Positions 50,604 to 60,600 of a DNA stretch of 64,000 nucleotides are shown piece after piece (positions within the stretch are counted from its first letter, which is position 1; the number at the start of each line of letters is the position of its first letter). A program made the translations under genes and the position numbers. The notes under the pieces are model-generated. The model was not told the DNA's origin and did no database searches. It saw nothing but the letters and a program-made list of their open reading frames with translations. Location of the stretch: contig NC_082598.1 of NCBI RefSeq assembly GCF_030936135.1, forward strand, positions 48,328,347-48,392,346, read 5' to 3'. Source of the DNA: Gavia stellata (Eukaryota > Chordata > Aves > Gaviiformes > Gaviidae).

Positions 50604-51687
50604 CTGTAAGAGACAAAAAAAAAGGAGAAAGGTCAGGGCTAAAGAGGAAGGGGGTAAGCGGCAGCTGGCGGTGCCCGCTCTCTCCCTCGCAGTGACACCT
50701 CAGCGCTCGGGCGGGCTCTCTGGAGCACGGAACGGGGCGAAGAGCGCGTCGGGCGCTGGCTCACGACCCGAGCGTTGGCCCCAGCGCTGCCGGCGGCTCC
50801 GGCAGGGACGGGAAGCTTCGGAGCGTTTTCAGACCCTATAGATTGCCCTACCAATTCAGCCTGGCTCTCCTCGCCGCTTGAAGCCAGCAGAGGCCAGGCT
50901 ACCCGCCTTCCCGAGCGGCTCCGCACACGCGGCAGCGCCCGCTGCGGGGAGGACGGCCGGCGGTACCGGGCAGCAGCTCCCGGGGGCCCGCGGCGGCGGC
51001 TGACCCGGTTCCGGGGAGCGGAGCGCCCAGCGGGGCCGCCGCCGGCGCCAGGACGGGCAGCGCCGCCTCTCCCGGCAGCTGCGCGCCCTGCCGGCGGGGC
51101 GGCTCCCGCGGGGCTCCCCAGCGCCGACGGCCGGGGCGTACCTTGTCGGTCTGGAAGCTGACCGGGGCTCCGTAGCGGCAGTAGGTGACGAAGTGCTCGC
51201 AGTTGTTCCAGAGCAGGCTGTAGGCCGTGGCGCCCACCAGCTTCTCCGCCCGGCGGGCCGCCTCCTCGCTGCCCAGCACCTGGTCCTCGAAGAGCCGGTC
51301 CATGTGGTTGACCAGGATGCTGCCGCCGTAGGCGAAGTCCTCCACCGTGTCCACGCGGATGCTGGCCGTTTTGGTGATGACGCCCAGGATGAGCCGCTTG
51401 TTGGTCACCACCTGCTCGATCTGCCGGCGGTCGCCGGTGAAGGCGGGCAGGATGTCGGGCATCAGGTGGGCCACGCGGTTCTCGCCCAGGTAGATGCCGA
51501 AGTGGATGAAGAGGGTGCGGGGCACCTCCAGCACGTCCCCCCGCTTGAAGCAGCTGGTGTCGTAGTAGCCGGGGGCCGCCGCCGCCGGCGGGTCCCCGCC
51601 GGAGTCCGCGGGCAGGGGCCGGACGTGGACGAGGAGCAGCAGCTTCTCCAGCAGCAGCGAGGCCGCCTGCGGCACCGGGTTCTTCAT
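50451..51687 (-). CDS. LRAT: Lecithin retinol acyltransferase, two coding exons, complete
   Basis: LRAT transfers the sn-1 acyl chain of phosphatidylcholine to all-trans retinol, making retinyl esters at the ER membrane for storage and the visual cycle. Joining 51687-51142 to 50603-50451 on the minus strand gives 232 residues with no internal stop; the human protein, as I recall, is 230. The NlpC/P60-type fold carries the expected triad: His62 (IHFGIYLG), His74 ([11 protein letters not shown]) and the nucleophile Cys163 in NNCEHF, each two residues later than human H60, H72 and C161. Residues 11-20 are hydrophobic, and residues 197-232 form a C-terminal membrane anchor ending FFLWMAG. The start is the first Met, in the family's MKNP context. 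RBM46 follows on the same strand, as in mammals. The N-terminal linker at residues 24-40 is Ala/Pro/Gly-rich, unlike the conserved core. Identification is secure. Confidence 0.96.
51142..51687 (-). CDS. LRAT: LRAT coding exon 1 (residues 1-182)
   Basis: This 546-base exon encodes the start codon and all three catalytic residues. It ends in phase 0 after Lys182 (VSFQTDK) at a GTACGC donor on the minus strand, 51141-51136. Without splicing the frame runs on to 50899, but that extension is Arg/Pro/Ala-rich and lacks the membrane anchor, so it is intron. The exon lies in the CpG island and is very GC-rich, unlike exon 2. Confidence 0.95.
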
Positions 51688-51694
51688 GGTCGGC

Positions 51695-51727
51695 GGGCGG
51701 GGTGGGGGGGGGGGGTGGTGGTGGGGG
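51695..51727 (+). repeat. G-rich tract beside the LRAT start codon
   Basis: The plus strand has GGGCGGGG, a 12-G run, GTGGTGG spacers and a 5-G run, all within 8-40 bases upstream of the LRAT ATG. The LRAT transcript would be C-rich here, and the template strand could form a quadruplex. Confidence 0.75.
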
Positions 51728-52360
51728 TCGCTGCCGCCGAGCAGCCCCCGCCGCCCGGCCCCGCTTTTCTAGGCTACCGGGCGGGGCGGGGCGGGCACCC
51801 GGGCCAGCCCACCGGCTGAGCGGCGTGCGGGGAGCGCCCGCCCCGAGGAGCGGCCGCCTTTATTGGGGAGCGCGGCGGGCGCACCGAGGCCACCCGGCAG
51901 CGGCTCAGCCGACGGGCGGGCGCGGTGCCCGCAGCCCGGACGCAGGGCCGGGTGCCACTCGCAGCTCTTCCCCGCCTGCCCCCGGCGCTGCCCAGGTAGA
52001 AGGGCAAGAAAAAGTGCGTCCAAAGCCCTCGTCCGCCCCAGGAGTACGGCGGAGGGCTCCCGGGGCCGCGGCCGCTTCGTTCACCTTTCCCCGCCGGTGG
52101 GACCTAAGGGGCGCCCGCCCCGGCAGCCGCGTTGCCGCCCCGCTGACGGCGGGGCCAGGCGGAGGCTGCCGCGGTGCTCGCTCGGCGGGGGGGGAGGAGA
52201 GCGGAGCGGAGCGGAGCGGTGGCTGCTGAGCGCGCCTTTCTGCCGCGGAAGAAAACAGGTCCCCGAGGAAGAGGGGGAAGTCACATTTATAAATTAACTC
52301 GCCCGCAAGGTCCGCCGGCTGCGAAAGAGTGGGAAAAGGCGGAGAGGCATTCTCGTGCGT

Positions 52361-52395
52361 TTTGTTTCATGCTAATCCATTATGTAAATGGCTAA
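52361..52395. promoter_or_regulatory. Cluster of SOX/POU/OTX-like motifs upstream of LRAT
   Basis: Within 30 bases the plus strand carries TTTGTTT (SOX-like), ATGCTAAT at 52369-52376 and ATGTAAAT at 52382-52389 (both POU octamer-like). TAATCC at 52373-52378 is an OTX/CRX-type core. This AT-rich patch interrupts GC-rich DNA about 680 bases upstream of the LRAT start codon. The function is inferred from motifs only. Confidence 0.3.
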
Positions 52396-52538
52396 ACCCT
52401 GGCAACAGAGCCCACAAAGAGCAGCCCTGTCAGGTCAACAAAGCCGCCCCGTCTGAGGCTAATAAGTTTCAGTAGCCGAGCAAATTCTCGCCCCCCCGGG
52501 GAGTGCGGGATGATGGATGGGACAGACATTCATCTTAC

Positions 52539-52650
52539 CTGGAAGATGACAGGGCCCGGAGAGGGGCAGGGAGGGGGCCGCCCGCCCCCCTCACCCGCCG
52601 CGGCTGCAGCCTGTCACCGAGCCCCCGCCGCCACCCCCGGCCCGCTGCCA
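52539..52650 (-). other. Possible non-coding 5' exon of LRAT
   Basis: The minus strand shows a near-consensus donor, CCAG|GTAAGATG, with the exon edge at 52539. It lies inside the CpG island, about 850 bases upstream of the LRAT start codon. LRAT in mammals has an untranslated first exon, so this is a reasonable candidate. A possible partner acceptor is GGCAG at 51735-51731, 44 bases before the ATG. The upstream limit given here is arbitrary, and no transcript evidence is available. Confidence 0.3.
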
Positions 52651-52880
52651 TTGACTCTCGTTGGTGCCGCAGACGCTCCTGCTCCCGTGCTGTCGCTCCG
52701 GCCGCAGGGGGAAGCTTTCGCCTCTGTGAGAAACTCGGAAAGCAATGCTGGAGAAGGAGTTTGGTAGAGCATCTTCCCCCAAACCCAGGCTCTAAAGCTG
52801 CCCCCTTGCCTGCTGTGTCTTCTTGCAGGCTGTGGATGCTCAGGCAAACACAACGTACGCGATGCCAAGTACAAAAAAGG

Positions 52881-55800
52881 GAGGTAAGAATAGGAGAGCT
52901 AGTGCACGGGAAAGATGGGGCTTATCAATAAGCCAAAGCAAGTTTTCCGTTCCTCAGTGAAGAAAATATTTCAGGGGAGCAGGTTACCTCACTGCTTGCC
53001 CACAAGAAGCAACGGCTGGTGTTGCCCTCCTATTTCCTCCTGCTCGGAGCAGAGAGCAGCTTCCTGGGGAACAGAGGATGATCCTCACCTTGCTTCACCT
53101 GCAAAGAGAGAGGCTCACAGTAACCTCGTTTGGTCACTGATTACAGGCCAGAGCCCCAGCACTTCTTACCAGAGTGATCAGGCATTTGGGATTTTCTCTG
53201 GAGAGCCTCAGCCAAATTTTTACACAACAGAGGCTTAGCCCTCTCAAGCCCCCTACTTCAAATTGCATCACTTACAAAAGAGAAAATACCTTATAGATGT
53301 GGCTCATGATGCTAGTAAGAACCCTGTGGATTAGCCACCAGCCACACATAATTGTATCATTAAAACAGCATCTTTTCAAATCTAGATGTCTAAATATATT
53401 TGGAAGGTTTGAAGCTTTTGCTTACACTTACTAGTCAATAAAAAAGGGGGGAGAAGGGGGAACTTTTCTTACTTGTAACTAGTGCATTATTTTTAAGGAA
53501 CAGGGGAAAAAAATATTAAAACCCCTCATCATGATAACGGGTCACACCCATTTGGCAATGGTCACAGCAGCTGGCCCAGAGCTGAAGCACAACGCCACAG
53601 CCAGAAGGTTAACGACGTCTCCACAGAAAGTCCTGGCACAGAAAGGTTCCCAGTCACCCTCCTGTGAGGACAAGCACTGCTCCTGCCCTGTGCTGCTCTC
53701 TAAAGACCTCCCCCTCCCCTTTCTCAAAGCTGTCAAGGGAGTGTCTGGCTGGTCTTTGTTGAAATAGGTGTTAGAGATGCTTCAGTCCCACAGTTCAGAT
53801 TTCTCTCCCCTGCCCAAAGGAAGGTAGAGGACTTCAGCTGAACTCCCTGGCAGAAACAGATGTTTCCCAACAGGTCTTTTACTTGGAGGCATCCTTTGTT
53901 TGCTTTCTTAATGCCAGTTACCTTTAATCCCAAAATCACCAGGGTCCATTTCAAGTAAATCCGGAAAGGAAACCAGGATGAAACCGAAGAGGAGGAATTG
54001 CAATGCGGAGACTCGAAGTCTTACTGCATGGGAGGGTTTCAAAGAAAGAAGATGAGAGGTGTGACATTTCTGCAGTGTAATTTCGTCACACCTGAGGCAC
54101 TAAGGAGCCTACTCTCTTCCCCCCTCCCCAAACCACTCACTCACTCTCAGGCCCGGAAACCCCAACGAACAAGCACAAAAGGCATCACACAGCAGACAGG
54201 TCTGTGAAACAGTGTCGCTCCTCCAGCCAGCACGCATACCCAGTTGCAGCAAGTGAAATCCGCACAAGCAACGCCTCGCCACTACCTTGCGACTGTTGTG
54301 CGCATTACTGTGTGCAGAGCGCTGAATGCAACGTATCAAAGTCATCTCTGAATGAAACCATTCAGATTCTTGAAAGGCAATCTGCGACCCAATAATTTCT
54401 CATTTCAAACTTTAAGGGCTGCACTCCTATTACTTTCAAACTGCCACGATGCAAAACAAAATTTAAAAGGTATAATTACAATTATTTTTCCTCTGCTCTG
54501 AAGGGGAAAACCACCCATATTTTAGTGGAAAAATGGCTTCATTAGAGATGGCTAAACTGAAAACATACTTTGTGCCTCAAACACCAGCACATTCTTTATC
54601 TTGGTTCACTTTCGTATAATAACTTTTGTACCTTTAGTACACAAATTGCAGTGGGAAAATCCCTTTGAAATATTTAATATAACAAAGCAAACACTGAAAA
54701 AGCATTTGTTTGGACTGTTAGCTGCTATAGAATAATTTCATGATAAACACCACGATTTATTTTCAAGAGTTAGGTGAGATGCAGTTAAGACAACTGTGAG
54801 AAGTAAGAGAACGCAGCCTTTGCTTTGTAGTGCAGGTGAGTCACAGCACAAAAACTCACCAGGTAAGAGGCATGAGCCGGTTCCCATTACACTGAAACTC
54901 TACTATATTAGATGGACCCTTCTTTTATAGGCTAGGCATTACTATTTCCATCCTGTCCTCACAGCTAACGCACTAGGGGAAAAGCAGGAAAGGCAGGCAA
55001 TTGGAAGGGTAAGTTCTTGCCCCTCCGAGGAACAGCTCTGGTTTAACAAGCAAGCAAAATGCATTTTTTAACTGACTGAAGTTAAACCAACGCTGACTGC
55101 ATACAAGCTCACCTTCAATTACAATTTACATTTTACCAAAAACTTTTCTCAATTACTCAATCTCTACCGTAGATTAAGAAACAAATGCAGCTTTAACAAG
55201 CTTTCAGGTCAGCTGGGATTGCTGGAACAAGTACAGGTTCATGAATTCAAAACACGTTAAGGAGGTCAAGGAGGATAAAAATCTTTGGATAGGGATTTTT
55301 GGAAGCTATAATTTGTGAGAAAAGTATCTCAAAAGCAATGCCACTTGGTTTAAGCCAATGCACTGAAAGAAATAACGGACAGAAAACATGTTTGCAAAGG
55401 ATGGTTTCACAGCATCCAAAAGGGCAATTCCAGAGATAAAAAAATATCGCCTTTATATCCAATCCATTTGAACACTGTACCATTCTTTTCAGCAAATTAC
55501 AGCTTCCATTGTAGAGCTGTAAATGACCAGCTCTCTAGAAAATAGTATCATTTCCTTTTTCAGTTTTTGTATTTAACAAAGACTAGAGACAGAACAGACA
55601 AAATCTGAAGGAAGAAGGGAACCAGCACAACAACGCACGAAACTGCAGGCAAGTGAAACAACCTCAAAACAAAAGAACCTTTGAACTACATATCACACTC
55701 TTCCAGCAGAAGAAACATAAATGACTAAAACAAATTTATACTTTACAGATGTTCAGTTTTATTCAAAAATTATTGCATACACATTTACAGTCACTTAAGC

Positions 55801-58800
55801 AGCATATTGAGTGAACTGCAAATATTTACCGTAGCCTTTTTAACCTTGTAGGTTTGCTGCTGAGGTCTATCACTTTTTTATTTCCTCTCAATACCTTTGT
55901 CTGTTTTGCTAAACTAACAGGCTTCAAATTATTAACAGTTTTCTAACAAACAATGACTGTAAACATAAAAACAGCATGCCACTTTTCCCTTTAAAGTTAT
56001 GCAGTCGCGTATTTTTCTGCAATGAAGTAATGATTCATTTTTTGACAACTAGACTGAACCATGCTGTATACACAGATAGTACTTATGACTCGCTATGAGA
56101 ATAACATGTTCGGATGGATAAAACGTTCATTTATGATACCTTCAATTCAAATGAACAAAACCACAGAAAAGGTGGGAACAATTCATTGTATAGTCCTTAT
56201 TAGCAAGCAAGAGGCTAGGAAATTAGTAATAACAGTAGCACAGATTGAGATTTAGGAACAATTAACAGATAGGTATTTTGTAATTGTCACCGAAACTGTT
56301 TTCATCATTTTATCTGATATTAGTAATGTCTCATTTTGTCAGCACTAAACAATTAATACAGTCTCCCCAAAATAAAGGAAAATATTAATTGCTGAATATA
56401 AAATGCCTGAACATGCAGACTAATATTTATATGGCTCCTGTGGAGGAAATACAGACAGTTATTGGGCCAGAATTTCCACCTTGATATTGTCCCAGCAAGT
56501 ATGATACGGATTTTTAAGTCTCTGCTTAATCAGGTGAAGAAGTTCAGAGGCATCCTAATTTGAACATGCTAGTAATATTGTGCAGGAAGGGAGATGGAGA
56601 GGTGGTAACTGGGAGTCAGAAGAGACACAGAGCACACTGCATTCAACATACTATTCCTTCCCAGAAAGAGACAGATTTTTCTGTGAAGTTTGTGGACCTT
56701 TCTGTGGGAAGGGCAATGCAATGACAGTCAAATGAACTTAATCCAGGCAGGACTGCTACACAAAATGAGGATTTAGCAGCCCTGAAACAAAACGAGGTAT
56801 CCCTCCACCACCTGGCCCCACTTCCTCCCTGCCAGGATTGCACCAAGAGAGAGCGAGCAGGCGGACTACCCCCCAGCACTCTCCTTTCCTCATCTTCAAA
56901 TTTATTCCCACACCAGGATCTGTGATTTACTACTAGTCAGTGCTTTCAACCGATGGATTAATTAGTAAGAGATGTTGGAAATTGTAACAATAAAGTCTGT
57001 CATTAATTGGACAAAGCGCTGGAAGTTTGATGGTTCACCATCAACGGTCAGCATTTATTACCCATCACTCTATAACAGTAACAATTATTACTCTTCTTTA
57101 TTGCCCATTGGGGAAAGCTGTTCCCCAGTACCAGACAGCGCTGACTTCACAGCTATGCACAACAGGTTACCCAGCCTCACTCTATGCACAGGACAAACAC
57201 AGCTGACAGGAGCTCAACTACATCAGTCCATTTCATTTTCAAATAAAGATTGAGATAAGGAAAAAGAAAGACGGACTGCACAGGAGGTCATTTCCATCTT
57301 AGAACAAAGATTATCTTGTCTCATAATTAAATGTTACGTTGTAATTTGATTAATTCTATTTTACAGGAAATAAATTAATTCTTCATCCAATGTATTATCT
57401 AGACAGGAAATGTTATCAGTCACAGACAAAGCTATTAGTCTGGTATTACTCAAAACATTTGCTAATCTGTGCCATATAGCTAAGCCTCTGAGAGATAACT
57501 GTCACTAATTTCTACTCTTTGACTTTAAAAAAAAAATCTCACTCAAGAAGCCAGTTCTTGTTTATAACATGTTTTTATACCACTCAGTGTTAAAAGCATA
57601 TGTATTAAACACCTATTACTCTATCAGTGATTTTAAGTCAGGAACATTTTTAATCTGGAAATCCAACAGCATCTGTCCAAGTGCTTTGCCCTGTAAGAAA
57701 AAAAACCCAAACCAACATTTCATTTTATTATCTAAATGTAACACCTTTGTAAATTGAAGTTTTTAAAAATGGTTCAATAAGGTATTTTTCCTATAATCAG
57801 TGAATAATTCAGTATGTTTTGTAAGTTTTATGGAGTATTTATCTTTACATATATATAAATTTTGGGTGAGTTTTATCAAGCCTTGGATTGTAGGTTATCC
57901 AAAGTTATATTTACCTTTTCCATTTATTTGGCCTTCTCACTTGTGAATTAATATAATTAAGTAAGGAAAACTATACAGTTGAGTTTTCAAGCATCTAAAC
58001 CTGAACAGATTGAATAGTTTCTTCAATTTATTTGGTACCTAGTGCTAAAATCAATTTATTTGGGGTTCAATTCTGCCATCAGATTCATACATAGCATCAT
58101 CTTATTTGGTGAACAGTCTTCTTGACTATGCTGAGATTATTTGTACACGGAAGCATTTTTCAGCCTATGGTGGCAGAACCGTGCTTTGCTGTAGCCACAG
58201 CATTGCCACATTAAGGGATCACATCTTAAGGTTTACATGTTTCAAATATTTAATACTCAAACTGTATGCTTGCAAAAAATGTTAAGTTTCAGATTCACAT
58301 AATGTGGTCAACACAAAAGATCTCCTATCCATCTATATTCCTCTTCCAGATTTATATTAATTATCAGTATTTTAATTATAGGAGTCATAGGCTAAGCTAG
58401 AGGAGTTGTCACACACTTAATGGTTCCTGCATGTACTAGGAAACACTTAATCAGAATTGTCTTGTAAATCTGCATTCTCCAAAACATGACAGACTTTTTG
58501 AAAAGCTAATTTTGCTGGTGCATCCAAAAACACCGGTAGCATATTACAAAGACCATAACTCATTTGAAGACTCTCTTAATAGTTTCTTGTGCACATCTTT
58601 TTCACAAAATATTCTAAATCAACTTTCTACTTCCCTATGTGGTTTTCAAACCTTCAAACAATTAAGTAGATAATATATGTTAACAGGAAATTAAAAGGAA
58701 CTAAAAAGTCAAACTCAAAAGCTTACAGTTCCAGCCCAAAAGTCTGTTATAAAGAGACTGTGTAATACATGGTTGTAAAAGACAACTACATCAAAATCAG

Positions 58801-59459
58801 TGCTTTGATACATGCCTGTGGGTCACTTCTTAGGGATGCTATGCCACCACCACCAAGGGAATTCTTCAGAACAAAATTTAATCCATGGATTCCTGGCAAC
58901 TCGTATCTGTAAAATAAAATCTACACGTTGTTTCTTACAAGATTATGAAAGAAACACTTGTATAGCACATCAAGCAAAAGACAGCATGCAAAAACTTCAT
59001 GCTTGTGATGGCATCCCCCACTGCTGAGTCAAGCCTAAAACTTAACTGAAGATTAACTCATGGCCTTCCCTGCCTTCTTGTTCCTTCGCCTTACTCCAAA
59101 TCAGCAGTCCTTAATAGCTTCAAAGTAGGACCATAAAGTAATCATTCTCCCCTCATTCAACTTCAGAACTCATTCACTTCTAATGAGGTTGTTTTCCACA
59201 TTTTTTTCTAAGAGTAAAAGCCCATATAGAAAGCTCCATAGGCAAGAGGTTCAAGATCCAGTATGAACTCAGAGAGCACAGTGGGCAGAGGGAAGTATTT
59301 TTAGTATTTCCTAGTTCTGATACTGAAAGATACAATCACTTAATTCCTGGAACTCACTGTTGCTAACAAAGGCTGCCAGCTAATTGGGAAGGCATCGTTT
59401 TTGTTACTGAGAAGTTACTATGACTCACTAGATTAAACTCTCATGACCAACTACATATA
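52881..59459. other. Gene-free stretch upstream of LRAT
   Basis: No exon, recognisable mobile element or RNA gene was found. GC content falls from the CpG island to AT-rich DNA by about 53.3 kb. In mammals the fibrinogen cluster lies farther in this direction; none of it is seen. Confidence 0.6.
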
Positions 59460-60600
59460 ATTTTATAACAAATGAAAAGTAGAGCTACATTTCAATGCTT
59501 TCTTGGAGCCATGTACTTTGTTCAGATAAAATTTTATTTTAGTGTGACAGACGATTTTTCTGTTCCATTGCCACTGTAAGCATTTTTCCATCCTTGCTTT
59601 TGACTGGTGCAGTTCCAGCTTAGAAACTTTTGTAGAAGTTTGGCAAATGGCTCTGTGTTTTCTTAACAAAGTTGTTTCAAATTCCATAAATAGGTCTATA
59701 GCATATTTCCATTTGCATCTCCTTGCACAGTTTTTCGGTGTTTTGTCATCTTCCTTGTATTCATGTTTTTCTTTGTTTTTGCTTTCATCCAATATTTTCT
59801 TTGTCTAAGGAGTTGATAGCTTTCTTTTTTTCCATAGGAAAGGATTTCATTAGAACATCAGCAAGACATGAGGAATAACGGAGAAAGACGATATCCAATT
59901 CTTGCTCTGTCTTCAGATGTTTGACTGCTGCAATTTAAATCATGCTTCCTCCAACGCCACCTATTTTTTAGTCATCTAACTGATCTTGATCTGTTTGGGA
60001 CAGATTCTTCAAATCTGTCCTCTGAAATAGCTGCAATTTCTTGCAGTGCTCTTGTACAGCCAATTTTGTCACTGAGGTTTATCTTTTTCAGGTCCTTTTT
60101 AGCATTGTGAAAATTATGGCTGTTGTTGATATTCACAGCTTTGTATGCTCTTGTATCTTGGGCGTATGACCCAAACCTTTCATGGAAGGAGATGTGATCA
60201 GCCTATCGTTCTGCTGAGTGGCCTGGCAAACACTTTAGTTCTTGTTATGCTCTTGCAAGCAGTAGTCATGGTGTGTCTGCACCTGTCTCCCAGGCAAAGA
60301 GTTTTCACTCTTCCTTCTACTCTTCATTACCACGCTCTACTTTAGTATTAACATTATTAGTTGTTATTAAGAAGAAAACTGGTGTTAGCATTCTGTTGAC
60401 CTTCCTTGAAAACTAGTTACCAGGCAACACTATCACGCTTAAAGGCAAATCCATTGGGAAGGCAGGAAAGTTCGATTAATCCAGTGCTCTACTAGACAAC
60501 AGGAATATGAAGAATAAAGCCATTTCCACAATAAGTCATCTACATAATTTACTAAATTTAATAGTGTAATCAACTACATAGCAGGATCAGAGGACCTCAC
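59460..60600 (-). mobile_element. Eroded LINE-like (possibly RTE-clade) ORF2 relic
   Basis: The minus strand holds overlapping open stretches broken by stops and frame changes, rich in Lys, Arg and Glu. One frame at 60202-59972 is open for 76 codons (contains NAKKDLKKINLSDKIG and RALQEIAAISEDRFEES). A second at 59792-59463 has 109 codons. At 59610-59575 another frame reads APVKSKDGKMLT, followed by EQKNRLSH and NKILSEQS. This fits the linker before the reverse transcriptase domain in RTE-type LINEs (PVKDKDGKLLT..EQ..RW.EHF.E.L). No catalytic reverse-transcriptase block was recognised. It could instead be a decayed gene of another family. The limits are approximate. Confidence 0.4.

Larger units (their letters stand above)
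50680..52880. promoter_or_regulatory. CpG island over the LRAT 5' end
   Basis: The segment is strikingly GC- and CpG-rich compared with the AT-rich flanks. It covers LRAT coding exon 1, the adjoining part of the intron and more than 1 kb upstream. On the minus strand a CCAAT box (51866-51862) overlaps an ATAAAG TATA-like element (51863-51858), about 170 bases before the start codon, which would suit a start site near 51830. A second possibility is a start farther upstream that uses the donor at 52538. GAGCGG repeats lie at 52198-52219. Confidence 0.75.

Noticed and set aside
50899-51141. LRAT frame continuing past residue 182
   Set aside because: A donor at 51141 and a matching exon 2 at 50603 give the conserved C-terminus; the read-through is low-complexity intron.
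51193-51819. 208-codon open frame on the plus strand
   Set aside because: It is antisense to LRAT exon 1; the open frame follows from the GC-rich codons of the real gene.
52503-52931. 142-codon open frame on the plus strand upstream of LRAT
   Set aside because: It is Arg/Pro-rich as expected for CpG-island DNA, overlaps other frames and has no recognisable domain.
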